Position numbers and translations under genes: made by a program
Notes under the pieces: generated by a model
What the model was told of the DNA's origin: nothing
What the model saw: the letters and a program-made list of their open reading frames with translations, nothing else
Databases searched by the model: none
Part shown: positions 11,982-20,335 of the stretch, piece after piece
Position numbering within the stretch: position 1 is the stretch's first letter
Layout of the letters: each line of letters begins with the position of its first letter
Assembly: GCF_016401385.1 (NCBI RefSeq)
Contig: NZ_JAEACF010000001.1
Span: 2,480,001 to 2,544,000 of the forward strand
Source: Fictibacillus halophilus
GTDB taxonomy: Bacteria; Bacillota; Bacilli; Bacillales; Fictibacillaceae
Direction of reading: 5' to 3'
Length of the DNA: 64,000 nt

Positions 11982-12752
11982 TTATGGCTGAATGTATGAT
12001 TTCAGCGCTTGAAAATCGCCTAAATATATAAGTGAAACTGCTATTATATACTTTCGATTTCTCTCTATGGTTTTACGACTACAGGATACCATATTTAATA
12101 AATCTTTTATTGGTAATTGCTTTTTTTCTTTTAAAAATGCGGCAAGTTCTTCATTCTCAGCTAACAGACGAGCAATTTCTTTCGCATTCTCACGTGCATC
12201 CACATGTTTTGGACAATGCTTGCTTAATACTTTAAAGTTCAAGCCGAATGTTTTTAATAACTTTTGGTATTCTTCAATCTCATAGACGCGATTCTCTACT
12301 TGAATCTGGTCTTCGAAATGATCCATCGCAGCTTTTTGCTCTGCATAACTTTCTTCCAAGCGACCTTCTTCATCTTCTTCATCAGGCTGTAAGAAGATGA
12401 GTCTGTTCTGACGGACTTCTTTACGAATATAATCAATGACTCTGCGTCTAATAACCATATCAGCGAAAGATAAGAAACGGCTACCTTGACCTTCCTGATA
12501 CTGATCAATCGCTTCGTTGAAGGCAAAAAGACCTACACTAAACTCGTCCATTGTACGATCTATATATTGACTGCATACTTTCGATGTGACTTTTTTAATG
12601 AATGGTTGGTAATCACCAATAAGTTCATTTCTAAGCTTCTCATCGTCTCTTTCTTGGATCGTTAGAACTTTATCTTCTATGCTCGTTAATTTATTGCTCG
12701 ATAATTTATTCTTTGCAATCGGAAATACTGCATTTAAATTTAAAGATGCCAT
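11982..12752 (-). CDS. sigI: RNA polymerase sigma factor SigI
   Basis: 256 aa from the ATG at 12752 (GAGGTG about 10 nt upstream). Contains the sigma-70 region 2 helix DRTMDEFSVGLFAFNEAIDQ and GSRFLSFADMVIRRRVIDYI, and a C-terminal SigI-specific helix-turn-helix (LPIKDLLNMVSCSRKTIERN). The SigI/RsgI pair controls heat and cell-wall genes in Bacillus. No SigI-type promoter could be recognised with confidence upstream. Its location between yusD and yusE differs from B. subtilis. Confidence 0.94.
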   Translation of the reverse strand: MASLNLNAVFPIAKNKLSSNKLTSIEDKVLTIQERDDEKLRNELIGDYQPFIKKVTSKVCSQYIDRTMDEFSVGLFAFNEAIDQYQEGQGSRFLSFADMVIRRRVIDYIRKEVRQNRLIFLQPDEEDEEGRLEESYAEQKAAMDHFEDQIQVENRVYEIEEYQKLLKTFGLNFKVLSKHCPKHVDARENAKEIARLLAENEELAAFLKEKKQLPIKDLLNMVSCSRKTIERNRKYIIAVSLIYLGDFQALKSYIQP

Positions 12753-13182
12753 GATTATCAATCACCTCAGTTAAAGAATTGCTTTTCATTTTGTTTCGTT
12801 TATTAGTGAATCGTATATTTTTATTTTAAAAATAAAATCATTCTTATTTACCACAATAAGCTAGGGAGCAAACATGCAAACAAGCTCTCCTATTCATTTA
12901 TACCATGACTTTTGACATTTGTAGGATACAGTTCTATAACAATATTACAGCGCCCGTAACATTTGTGACGTTATCGTTAAAGTACTGAATTAACAAAACA
13001 AACTGACAATTACTCCATAACCCTTATAAACCCCTCTATCATAGCCATAAGCGTTATTTCAAAATAAAAAAATACACCCTCTATTGTTACAAAAGGGCGT
13101 GGGCTCGACATTAAATTCCCATATTTTTCTTAGGATTTAACCCCCGAAAAACATATTTTTTTGTAGAATTAGGCGATGAATT
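12753..13182. other. Intergenic region upstream of sigI, no gene seen
   Basis: 430 nt of A/T-rich sequence with no supported coding frame. It has a near-palindromic A/T block at about 12815-12838 and TAAC...GTTA arms near 12957-12974. It must hold the sigI promoter on the minus strand, but no convincing -35/-10 pair was found. Confidence 0.5.
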
Positions 13183-13212
13183 AAAAAATGTGGGGTGTAT
13201 CCCACATTTTTT
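13183..13212 (-). terminator. Terminator after thioredoxin-like gene
   Basis: AAAAAATGTGGG (13183-13194) pairs with CCCACATTTTTT (13201-13212) around GTGTAT; it begins directly at the stop codon of the minus-strand gene. Confidence 0.85.
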
Positions 13213-13560
13213 TCATCCTTTATATTCCTTTTCCACTAGTTTCAACATGGATTGATAGATATTTCCGGCAGATTGAAGTGCATAAATACGATCGATAGCA
13301 ATTCCTCTAGAAAGAATGAGTAAACATGGTACGCTGGTTACCCCATATTTGGCGGCAAGCTCTGGCATCTCATTAATATTGCTAACACCTACAGCTATAT
13401 TTTCGTCTTTTTGAACGCGTATCGTTTCGACAGCGACCTCAAACATCTTCTTCCCCATCTTACAAGTTCCACAAAGCGGAGTCTCTAAGTATAAAAAGTA
13501 CGGGTGATGCAGCGATTGTTCAATAACGTTTTCCCAATTTTTTCGAGTGATTTCTTTCAT
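13213..13560 (-). CDS. yusE: Thioredoxin-like protein, YusE type
   Basis: 115-aa cytosolic thioredoxin fold protein. Active-site motif is ETPLCGTCKMGKKM (CGTC instead of CGPC), with the cis-Pro loop YGVTSVPCLLIL; an extra Cys follows the cis-Pro. Matches the YusE branch of thioredoxin-like proteins. It starts 4 nt after the stop of the sugar dehydrogenase lipoprotein, so the two are co-transcribed with yusF upstream. Confidence 0.88.
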   Translation of the reverse strand: MKEITRKNWENVIEQSLHHPYFLYLETPLCGTCKMGKKMFEVAVETIRVQKDENIAVGVSNINEMPELAAKYGVTSVPCLLILSRGIAIDRIYALQSAGNIYQSMLKLVEKEYKG

Positions 13561-13564
13561 GGTA

Positions 13565-14617
13565 TTACTCCATTACTTTTTCTAGTGATACACTTAGCAG
13601 CACATCGTCATCGCTTGATGGCTGCCCTCTTCCATCTTTGTTGTTCGTTACAACAAACATTTTGTTACCATCAATAAGGATATCACGAATACGTCCTTCA
13701 TTGGAAACAATTGAGGTTATCTTTTTAGAGGAAGTGCTGACCTTCATAACACTTTCGCCTCGCAATGCTGCGACAAACAAATGTCCGTTTTTATAGTCGA
13801 TTCCAGAAGGTGCCCACGTGTCACTGCCAGAGTGTATCCAAGGTGATTCTAGCCCTTCCTTTTTTTCGTCACCACGAATGATTGGCCATCCGTAATTTTT
13901 TCCACCTTCAATTCTATTTATTTCATCATAGTTTGATGAACCATGTTCAGCCGCAAACATCGTACCTTTTTCATCCCATGTCATTCCTTGTGGGTTTCGA
14001 TGACCATATGTATAGATGGGAGAAGGATAAAATGGATTGTCCTCTGGAACGGAACCATCCTTGTTAACCCTTAAAATTTTCCCAGCTAGGCTGTCTAAAC
14101 TCTGAGAGAGCTCTTCTTCCCCGCTATCTCCCGTTGTAATATACAGTTTCTGATCGGGTCCCCACTCCATTCTTCCTCCATTGTGTGTGTATCCACCAGG
14201 AATATGATCAAGAAGGATTCTGCTTTCTTTCCATTCTTCATTTTCAAAACGCATCTCAACAACCCGATTTATTAAACGGTTTGATTTTTTATACGTATAG
14301 TATCCATAAGCTATTTTATTGCTGTCGTAATTTTGGTCTAAAAGAAAGCCAAGAAAACCTCCCTCCCCGCCATCAGCTAAAGCTTCTGAAAATTTTGGGG
14401 AATAAGAGGTCTTTTTTTGTTTTGGTCCTAGTAAAACAAGCCCCCCGGTACGTTCACTGATCCACATCTGTTTTGGGGTGCCATTTATTTGCCATGGAAT
14501 ATTTAAATGTTTACTCATGATTTCTTTTGATGACGGACTTACTTCATCTTTATTTGAAGGACTACAACCACTTATCAGGCAAAAGGCAGTAAGAAGACTG
14601 TACCAATTTCTTTTCAT
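13565..14617 (-). CDS. PQQ-type sugar dehydrogenase lipoprotein (GDH/sorbosone family)
   Basis: 350 aa. N-terminal signal with lipobox LISGC, so an extracellular lipoprotein. The rest is a six-bladed beta-propeller of the soluble glucose/sorbosone dehydrogenase type: WISERTGGLVLL, GFLGFLLDQ, GRMEWGPDQKLYITTGDSGE, HRNPQGMTWD, AEHGSSNYDEINRI, NYGWPIIRGD, TWAPSGIDYK. The known enzymes use PQQ and Ca2+ to oxidise sugars; whether this one binds PQQ is unproven and no PQQ genes are visible. It is tightly packed between yusF (4 nt) and yusE (4 nt), an insertion relative to the B. subtilis order. Confidence 0.85.
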   Translation of the reverse strand: MKRNWYSLLTAFCLISGCSPSNKDEVSPSSKEIMSKHLNIPWQINGTPKQMWISERTGGLVLLGPKQKKTSYSPKFSEALADGGEGGFLGFLLDQNYDSNKIAYGYYTYKKSNRLINRVVEMRFENEEWKESRILLDHIPGGYTHNGGRMEWGPDQKLYITTGDSGEEELSQSLDSLAGKILRVNKDGSVPEDNPFYPSPIYTYGHRNPQGMTWDEKGTMFAAEHGSSNYDEINRIEGGKNYGWPIIRGDEKKEGLESPWIHSGSDTWAPSGIDYKNGHLFVAALRGESVMKVSTSSKKITSIVSNEGRIRDILIDGNKMFVVTNNKDGRGQPSSDDDVLLSVSLEKVME

Positions 14618-14620
14618 GGC

Positions 14621-14968
14621 TTATCCTAAACAATTCTTTTGAATATTAAAGTGTGCACCTACCAATACCTTGGCGAGGTACATTAGAGGTGTCTTAGCAA
14701 CTTCTCTGTACATCTTATTAATATATAAATGCTCTGCATTCGGCAATTCACGTTGCAGTTGTTTTCTTAGCTTATGGCCAGCATCATCAGCATCGACCAA
14801 GATATAAACATCTCGATCTTCAATGGCTAATGCAAGCTCTTCTAATTTATCCAAACCTAAAGTTCCATTCGTACAAATAATTTCAACCGGTTCATCCAGG
14901 ATTGCAGCTAACTTATCCTTATCTGATTTACCTTCGACAATGATTACTTTGTTTTTGATTTCATTCAT
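14621..14968 (-). CDS. yusF: Toprim-domain protein, YusF type
   Basis: 115-aa single Toprim domain: KVIIVEGKSDKDKL supplies the conserved Glu and VYILVDADDAGHKLRKQL the DxD motif that binds Mg2+. Related to the ribonuclease M5/primase Toprim class, but the small YusF proteins have no assigned function. First of three closely packed genes (yusF, sugar dehydrogenase, yusE). Confidence 0.87.
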   Translation of the reverse strand: MNEIKNKVIIVEGKSDKDKLAAILDEPVEIICTNGTLGLDKLEELALAIEDRDVYILVDADDAGHKLRKQLQRELPNAEHLYINKMYREVAKTPLMYLAKVLVGAHFNIQKNCLG

Positions 14969-15144
14969 TACTCATCTCTCCTATACTTTGAAGACTATAA
15001 AATGAATGCATCGCTTAGATTATATATTTGCTTTATTTTATTAAAATCCTGCAAGAGATGTTCTTTATTACTATACCCCTTTTTCCTATTTTCCTACCTA
15101 TTTGTATTCGGTGTATGCGTTTTGTACTAATTCTCCCCAAACGT

Positions 15145-15171
15145 GTTTGACATCCTGTTAGATAAGGGAAT
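15145..15171 (+). promoter_or_regulatory. Candidate SigB promoter
   Basis: GTTTGA (15145-15150), 15-nt spacer, GGGAAT (15166-15171); each hexamer matches the SigB consensus GTTTAA / GGGTAT at five of six positions. It lies 36 nt before the start of a gene encoding a stress-type KGG-repeat protein. Confidence 0.65.
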
Positions 15172-15206
15172 TCAGGAGTAATAAAACGAATTGGAGGAGT
15201 CATCTC

Positions 15207-15527
15207 ATGGAAAAAACAGAACCTAAAATGAGCCGCGCTGATGCTGGCAGATTAGGCGGAGAGAAAACATCCAAATCACGCGGAAAAGAATTCTATCAAC
15301 AGATCGGAAAAAAGGGCGGTACAGCCACATCAAAAAAACATAGCACAACTTTCTTTCAAGAGATCGGGAAAAAAGGTGGCAGTTCTACTTCTAACTCACA
15401 TAATAAAACGTTTTATCAGGAAATCGGTAAAAAAGGCGGTACAGCCACATCCCAAAGCCAAGATAAAAGTTTTTATCAAAAGATCGGATCAAAAGGCGGA
15501 AGTGCCGAACGAAACAAATTTAGCTAA
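15207..15527 (+). CDS. GsiB-like KGG-repeat general stress protein
   Basis: 106-aa, highly hydrophilic, glycine- and lysine-rich protein made of about five tandem units of roughly 20 residues around F(Y/F)Q.IGKKGG(T/S).TS. This is the KGG (GsiB/LEA-like) stress motif. Residues and DNA are repeated with a period of about 60 nt. The ribosome site GGAGGAG precedes ATG. The SigB promoter candidate at 15145 fits general-stress induction. Such proteins are thought to protect against desiccation; exact action is unknown. It is the only plus-strand gene in the yus segment. Confidence 0.88.
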   Translation: MEKTEPKMSRADAGRLGGEKTSKSRGKEFYQQIGKKGGTATSKKHSTTFFQEIGKKGGSSTSNSHNKTFYQEIGKKGGTATSQSQDKSFYQKIGSKGGSAERNKFS

Positions 15528-15535
15528 AATCAAAA

Positions 15536-15577
15536 AAGAGGATGACTGCCAACATACAACATTGACATCATCCTCTT
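15536..15577 (+). terminator. Hairpin after the KGG-repeat gene
   Basis: AAGAGGATGA (15536-15545) pairs perfectly with TCATCCTCTT (15568-15577). There is no long T-run, so termination would be weak; a second small hairpin GTGCTG/CAGCAC follows at 15579-15592 and overlaps the end of yusG. Confidence 0.55.
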
Positions 15578-15587
15578 AGTGCTGTAA

Positions 15588-15827
15588 TCAGCACCAGCCT
15601 TTATCACACTCGTCCACATACTTTGAGGGGTTTGGTAATTCTACAGGTTTTTCACGTTTATATATCTTGTCAGCATCAAATTCAAAACCCTCAGCCATCT
15701 CATACATGTTTCCTTGATTCGTAAAGCGAATCTGACCAATCTCATCCTTATCTAAATAAAGCGACATAGATCCGCCTTTCATTTTACCAAAAACTCTTGA
15801 TGTAACATCTCGTCTATCTTGGTTCAT
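15588..15827 (-). CDS. yusG: YusG-like small protein (DUF2553)
   Basis: 79 aa from ATG at 15827, chosen because GGAGGGA is placed correctly before it; the frame is open 63 nt further upstream without a ribosome site. Sequence SRVFGKMKGGSMSLYLDKDE and QGNMYEMAEGFEFDADKIYK matches the YusG small-protein family, which lies between yusF and gcvH in B. subtilis. Ends in a Cys-containing tail (CDKGWC). Function unknown. Confidence 0.8.
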   Translation of the reverse strand: MNQDRRDVTSRVFGKMKGGSMSLYLDKDEIGQIRFTNQGNMYEMAEGFEFDADKIYKREKPVELPNPSKYVDECDKGWC

Positions 15828-15889
15828 AAAAAAATCCCTCCAAAAAAGAATAGCAGTATATCTATTCTTTCCTGAAGAGATTGATTTCA

Positions 15890-16276
15890 TTAATCTTCTT
15901 TGATTAATTCTTCGTATTGTTCAGCAGTCATTAATTTTTCAACCTCAGAAGCATCTGAAAGTTCTACAACAACCATCCAAGCTTTTTCATATGGAGACTC
16001 GTTAACAAGTTCAGGGCTATCATCAAGGTCTGCATTTACTTCTACAACTTTTCCAGAGACAGGCGCATATAATTCAGAAACAGTCTTAACAGATTCTACG
16101 CTCCCGAAAGGCTCGTCCGCAGTAAGTTCATCTCCAACTTCAGGAAGTTCAACGAATACGATATCTCCTAGTTCGTCTTGTGCAAAAGCCGTAATACCGA
16201 TACGAACTTTATTGCCTTCTTCTGTTTTAGTCCACTCGTGCTCTTCTGAATAGCGTAATTCTTTTGGAAATTCCAT
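15890..16276 (-). CDS. gcvH: Glycine cleavage system H protein
   Basis: 128-aa lipoyl carrier. The lipoylated lysine is K64 in [19 protein letters not shown]. Carries the aminomethyl group between GcvP and GcvT and, in Bacillaceae, also feeds lipoyl relay. Start ATG with GGAGGG. The other gcv genes are elsewhere, as in B. subtilis where gcvH lies in the yus cluster. Confidence 0.96.
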   Translation of the reverse strand: MEFPKELRYSEEHEWTKTEEGNKVRIGITAFAQDELGDIVFVELPEVGDELTADEPFGSVESVKTVSELYAPVSGKVVEVNADLDDSPELVNESPYEKAWMVVVELSDASEVEKLMTAEQYEELIKED

Positions 16277-16347
16277 GTGTAATCCCTCCAGCTTTTCTTG
16301 GTTTTATAATAACTACAATAATTGGTTTATCATAGTCAGTAACAAGT

Positions 16348-16707
16348 TTATTTTTTCCACGTGTTTTCGTACTGCTCTTCTTTAAACCCTACTGTGACTT
16401 GCTTACCATCTGTTGCAATCGGCCTTTTAATCAGCATGCCATCACTGGCCAAGATTTCAAGCAGTTCTTCTTCTGTAGCGGTTTTCATCTTTTCTTTCAT
16501 ACCCAACTCACGATACTTCAATCCGCTCGTATTAAAGAACTTTTTGATCTCTAAGCCACTCAGATCGATTAGTTTCTTCAATTCATCAGCAGAAGGCGGG
16601 TTCTCCACAATATGTATAGGCTCAAAGGCTACATCATTTTCTTTTAGCCATTTTTTTGCTTTTTGGCAAGTTGAGCATTTTGGATATTCATACACTTTCA
16701 GTAGCAT
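16348..16707 (-). CDS. yusI: ArsC/Spx-family protein, YusI type
   Basis: 119 aa from ATG at 16707 (AAGGGGTGA upstream). ArsC-like thioredoxin fold with YEYPKCSTCQKAKKWL (redox CxxC) near the N-terminus and KRPIATDGKQVTVGF near the C-terminus. Falls in the ArsC/Spx superfamily; the RPI...G pattern fits the YusI/YffB group rather than Spx. No arsenic genes nearby. Position between gcvH and fadE is as in B. subtilis. Confidence 0.88.
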   Translation of the reverse strand: MLLKVYEYPKCSTCQKAKKWLKENDVAFEPIHIVENPPSADELKKLIDLSGLEIKKFFNTSGLKYRELGMKEKMKTATEEELLEILASDGMLIKRPIATDGKQVTVGFKEEQYENTWKK

Positions 16708-16880
16708 TATATCACCCCTTCTCATAGTACCACAAACTAGTGTTACCAATAAAACAAGAAATTCTGCACGTTGAATAATTTGTTTTAACAGATGTTGAAA
16801 ACGAGATCCCGTTTTAGACTGCTCCCTTTTTATGGACAGAGGTTATAATCAGAGTTGGCTATTGTCGAAGATTGTAGACT

Positions 16881-16985
16881 CGCGGATAAAATACCAAAAC
16901 TTTTGGATTGGAAGCTAAAATTCGTGGATAAACTTCATAAATTTTTGAATTGAAGGCGTTTATTTATGGATTCAATTTTCAGAAT
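16881..16985. repeat. Degenerate 21-bp tandem repeat array (5 units)
   Basis: Units start at 16881, 16902, 16923, 16944 and 16965, exactly 21 bp apart. Units 1 and 3 begin CGCGGATAAA and CGTGGATAAA; units 2, 4 and 5 begin TTTGGATTGG, TTTGAATTGA and TATGGATTCA. Most end in AAATT or a variant. Non-coding, between yusI and fadE. Confidence 0.6.
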
Positions 16986-17154
16986 ACCGCTACATACCCC
17001 ATTAGGTATCATCATAAATCCGTTTTGCACCTGAAACTGAACCTTATTTGGACATTTTTCGTTGTTTAAGATCAAGACTTGCTTTGTTAGGCTCCTTTCT
17101 TAACGATTGTTACTTCAAAACTCATTTTTATTCTTATGTAACAGCTGAATGAGC

Positions 17155-17246
17155 TCGAGGTACGAGACTCCAGCAGGACAGGCTCGCGGGTGATAGCTTA
17201 GCGCCTGATCCAATTGAAAGCGAGCACCTCAAACGTAAATCAACTA
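17155..17246. repeat. MITE-like palindromic element, copy 2 (decayed)
   Basis: A shortened, degenerate copy: GGTACGAGACTCCAGCAGGA, then GCGGGTGATAGCTTAGCGCC, GAAAGCGAGCACC and AAATCAACTAC. The hairpin centre is eroded. The rest of the 16708-17338 gap holds only the 21-bp array and the fadE terminator. Confidence 0.7.
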
Positions 17247-17267
17247 CAACACAAGCCTATAATTGAC

Positions 17268-17297
17268 AAAAAAAGCCCTCCTACAAATGCAGGAGGG
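17268..17297 (-). terminator. Terminator of the fadNAE operon
   Basis: CCCTCCT (17276-17282) pairs with AGGAGGG (17291-17297); minus-strand T-run from the forward A-run 17268-17274. Confidence 0.8.
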
Positions 17298-17338
17298 AAA
17301 GATAAGATATTTTGAAGGTTAGCGTAAATTCAGATCAA

Positions 17339-19123
17339 TTAAACGATATAGCGTTCTTCTTCAAGAAGCTGAACTGCTAGTTCGCGCTTCTTCTTAATTA
17401 CATTAATTGGTGTGTGACGCGTCAGTTTCTTTAACGCGGACAGCATCATGCGGAGCATGTCGCCTTCTTCAACAGCAATGATGGATTCTTTTGCGTGAGC
17501 TTCAATGCGGTTGAATGCTTCTTGGCAATACACTTCTGTGTATAACAGCTTTTGTTTTGCCTTTTCAGCTCCAGATCTTTTGATTGCTTTTTCAGTACGC
17601 AAGAGAACAGATTCCATGTTGTACACTTCACTAATGATATCTGCTAAGTTCGATAATACTTCTTGTTCTTGCTCTAACTTTGGTCCAAACTTTTGAACCG
17701 CTAATCCAGCTGTCATCAAGAAAATTTTCTTTGCCATAGACACAAGATATTTTTCCTGATCCAAGCTTTCCGTACCTACTTCAACAGGCATTAGCATCAT
17801 AAGCTCTTGTTGAAGCTGAGTAGCTTTTTGAATAAGTGGCAGCTCGTTTTTCATCGCTTTTTTTACAAGCGTTCCTGGTACTAACAAACGGTTGATCTCG
17901 TTCGTTCCTTCGAAGATTCGGTTGATACGAGAGTCGCGGTATGCACCTTCGATCTCATATTCAGACATAAAGCCGTAACCTCCATGGATCTGAACGCCTT
18001 CATCTACTACATAGTCTAACACTTCTGAAGCTGATACTTTGTTCAGTGAACATTCAATCGCATACTCTGCGATTGCTTTAGCTAATTCACGTCCATCTTT
18101 TTGTTTTTCTTCGGATAACGCGCCTAGACGGTTTTCAAAAAGACCAACAGTTCGGTACACAGAACTTTCAGCTGCATACGTTTGAACAGCCATGTTTGCA
18201 AGCTTTTCTTGAATAAGGCTAAACGAACTGATTTTACGCTTGAATTGTTGACGCTCGTTCGCGTACTTTACAGATACTTCAAAAGCTCGTTTGGCTGCTC
18301 CTACACATCCTAATGCTAACTTGTAGCGACCGATGTTTAGGATATTAAAGGCAATCAGATGCCCTTTACCTGCTTCCCATAACAGATTTTCCTTTGGTAC
18401 TTCTACATCTTCTAAGATAAGAGTACGGGTTGAAGAACTCTTGATTCCCATCTTCTTTTCTTCTGGTCCTGTAGAAACACCTTTATAATCTCTTTCAACG
18501 ATGAATGCAGTGAACTGCTCACCATCGATTTTTGCGTATACTACAAAAACGTCAGCGAATGCAGAGTTTGTGATCCACTGCTTCTCACCGTTCAATACAT
18601 AGTGAGTACCTTCAGCATTTAGCTTTGCCGTCGTTCTTGCGCCAAGTGCATCCGATCCAGAACCTGGCTCAGTTAATGCGTAAGCTGCAATTTTCTCACC
18701 TGTTGCGAGTTCAGGTAGGTATTTTTTCTTTTGTTCCTCGTTTCCAAAAAGAACGATAGGAAGTGAGCCGATTCCTACGTGTGCTCCATAGCTGATTGAG
18801 AAGCCGCGTCCGCGTGCGAACTTTTCAGTGATGAGTGAAGAAGAAATCTTATCTAATCCTAAGCCACCATACTCTTCAGGAACATCTGCTCCTAGAAGAC
18901 CTAGCTCCCCAGCTTTTGTTAATAACTTACGAGAAACTGTAAAATCGTGATCTTCCATCTTTTCAAGTTGAGGTACAACTTCTTTCACAACAAAATCTTC
19001 CGTTGTTTTCGCAATCATCAAGTGTTCTTCTGAAAAATCCTCCGGTGTGTAAATATCTGCTGCTGAAATATCTTCGATTAAAAAGCTTCCACCAATGATT
19101 TGTTTTTCTGCTGTATTCGACAT
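17339..19123 (-). CDS. fadE: Acyl-CoA dehydrogenase FadE
   Basis: 594 aa, first step of fatty acid beta-oxidation. N-terminal acyl-CoA dehydrogenase domains ([59 protein letters not shown]), FAD/substrate domain ([33 protein letters not shown]) and the extra C-terminal helical domain typical of the long YusJ type. Third gene of fadN-fadA-fadE, 15 nt after fadA. Confidence 0.95.
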   Translation of the reverse strand: MSNTAEKQIIGGSFLIEDISAADIYTPEDFSEEHLMIAKTTEDFVVKEVVPQLEKMEDHDFTVSRKLLTKAGELGLLGADVPEEYGGLGLDKISSSLITEKFARGRGFSISYGAHVGIGSLPIVLFGNEEQKKKYLPELATGEKIAAYALTEPGSGSDALGARTTAKLNAEGTHYVLNGEKQWITNSAFADVFVVYAKIDGEQFTAFIVERDYKGVSTGPEEKKMGIKSSSTRTLILEDVEVPKENLLWEAGKGHLIAFNILNIGRYKLALGCVGAAKRAFEVSVKYANERQQFKRKISSFSLIQEKLANMAVQTYAAESSVYRTVGLFENRLGALSEEKQKDGRELAKAIAEYAIECSLNKVSASEVLDYVVDEGVQIHGGYGFMSEYEIEGAYRDSRINRIFEGTNEINRLLVPGTLVKKAMKNELPLIQKATQLQQELMMLMPVEVGTESLDQEKYLVSMAKKIFLMTAGLAVQKFGPKLEQEQEVLSNLADIISEVYNMESVLLRTEKAIKRSGAEKAKQKLLYTEVYCQEAFNRIEAHAKESIIAVEEGDMLRMMLSALKKLTRHTPINVIKKKRELAVQLLEEERYIV

Positions 19124-19138
19124 GTTTTCTCCTCCTCG

Positions 19139-20320
19139 TTATCCTACTAGTTCAAATACGCCTGCTGCTCCCATTCCACCGCCGATACACATCGTTACAA
19201 CTCCGAACTGTTCGTTACGACGCTTCATCTCGTGTAAGAGAGTTAGTGTTAGTTTTGTTCCTGAACAACCTAGTGGATGGCCAAGTGCGATCGCACCACC
19301 ATTCACGTTTACTTTGTCTTCTGGAAGATTCAATTCACGAATGACTTGAACGCTCTGAGAAGCAAATGCTTCATTCAACTCGAACAAGCCGATGTCCGAA
19401 AGCTCTAGCCCCGCCATTTTCAATGCTTTCGGAATAGCTGCTACAGGACCTACTCCCATAATGTCTGGAGCTACCCCAGCCACTGCAAAAGAACGGAATT
19501 TCAATAATGGCGTTAAACCTTCTGCTTCTGCTTTTTCTCTGTTCATAACAAGAACCGTTGCAGCGCCATCACTTGTTTGTGAAGAGTTCCCAGCTGTTAC
19601 AGAACCAGTCGGTGTGAATGCCGGTCGAAGTTTACCAAGTACATCAACGGTTGTTCCAGCACGAACACCTTCATCAACTGACACAGCGATCTCTTTTTCA
19701 ACTAGCTTTGATTGCTCATCTAACCAGCGTTTCATCACATGCACAGGTACGATCTCGTCGTTAAACTTGCCTTCTTTAATCGCCGCCGCTGCTTTTTGAT
19801 GGCTTCTTACGGCAAATTCATCTTGATCTTGTCTTGAGATACCAAAGCGTCTCGCTACTTCTTCTGCTGTATGACCCATGCCCATGTAATATTGCGGCAC
19901 TGTCTCAACTAAGTAAGGGTTAGGCTTTACAACATGACCTACTACAGGAACAAGGCTCATGGATTCAGCTCCACCTGCAAGAATGGCTTCAGCCGCACCT
20001 AGCATGATTTTTTCTGCTCCGTACGCAATACTTTGCAGACCCGATGAACAAAAACGGTTAATCGTAATTGCAGGCACAGTCTCAGGCAATCCTGCTCTAG
20101 CACCGATCAGACGAGCCATGTTCATCCCTTGTTCTGCTTCAGGAACGGCACATCCGATGATCAAATCATCGATCTCTCCGTTATAATCACCTGCACGCTT
20201 CAACGTTTCTTTGATGGTTACCGCTGCTAGTTCGTCTGGTCTCATATGTGCAAAAGAACCTTTTTTCGCTTTACCGACCGCTGTTCTAGCACCTGCTACT
20301 ATTACTGCCTCTTTTAACAT
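19139..20320 (-). CDS. fadA: Acetyl-CoA C-acyltransferase (thiolase) FadA
   Basis: 393-aa thiolase, last step of beta-oxidation. Nucleophilic C91 in [16 protein letters not shown], His in [14 protein letters not shown] and the second catalytic Cys in [10 protein letters not shown]. Follows fadN by 15 nt. Equivalent of B. subtilis YusK. Confidence 0.96.
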   Translation of the reverse strand: MLKEAVIVAGARTAVGKAKKGSFAHMRPDELAAVTIKETLKRAGDYNGEIDDLIIGCAVPEAEQGMNMARLIGARAGLPETVPAITINRFCSSGLQSIAYGAEKIMLGAAEAILAGGAESMSLVPVVGHVVKPNPYLVETVPQYYMGMGHTAEEVARRFGISRQDQDEFAVRSHQKAAAAIKEGKFNDEIVPVHVMKRWLDEQSKLVEKEIAVSVDEGVRAGTTVDVLGKLRPAFTPTGSVTAGNSSQTSDGAATVLVMNREKAEAEGLTPLLKFRSFAVAGVAPDIMGVGPVAAIPKALKMAGLELSDIGLFELNEAFASQSVQVIRELNLPEDKVNVNGGAIALGHPLGCSGTKLTLTLLHEMKRRNEQFGVVTMCIGGGMGAAGVFELVG

Positions 20321-20335
20321 TGAGTTCTTCCCCCC

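Noticed and set aside
15250..15510. CRISPR-like or tandem DNA repeat of about 60 nt
   Set aside because: The repeats are in-frame coding units of a KGG-repeat stress protein, without spacers or cas genes.
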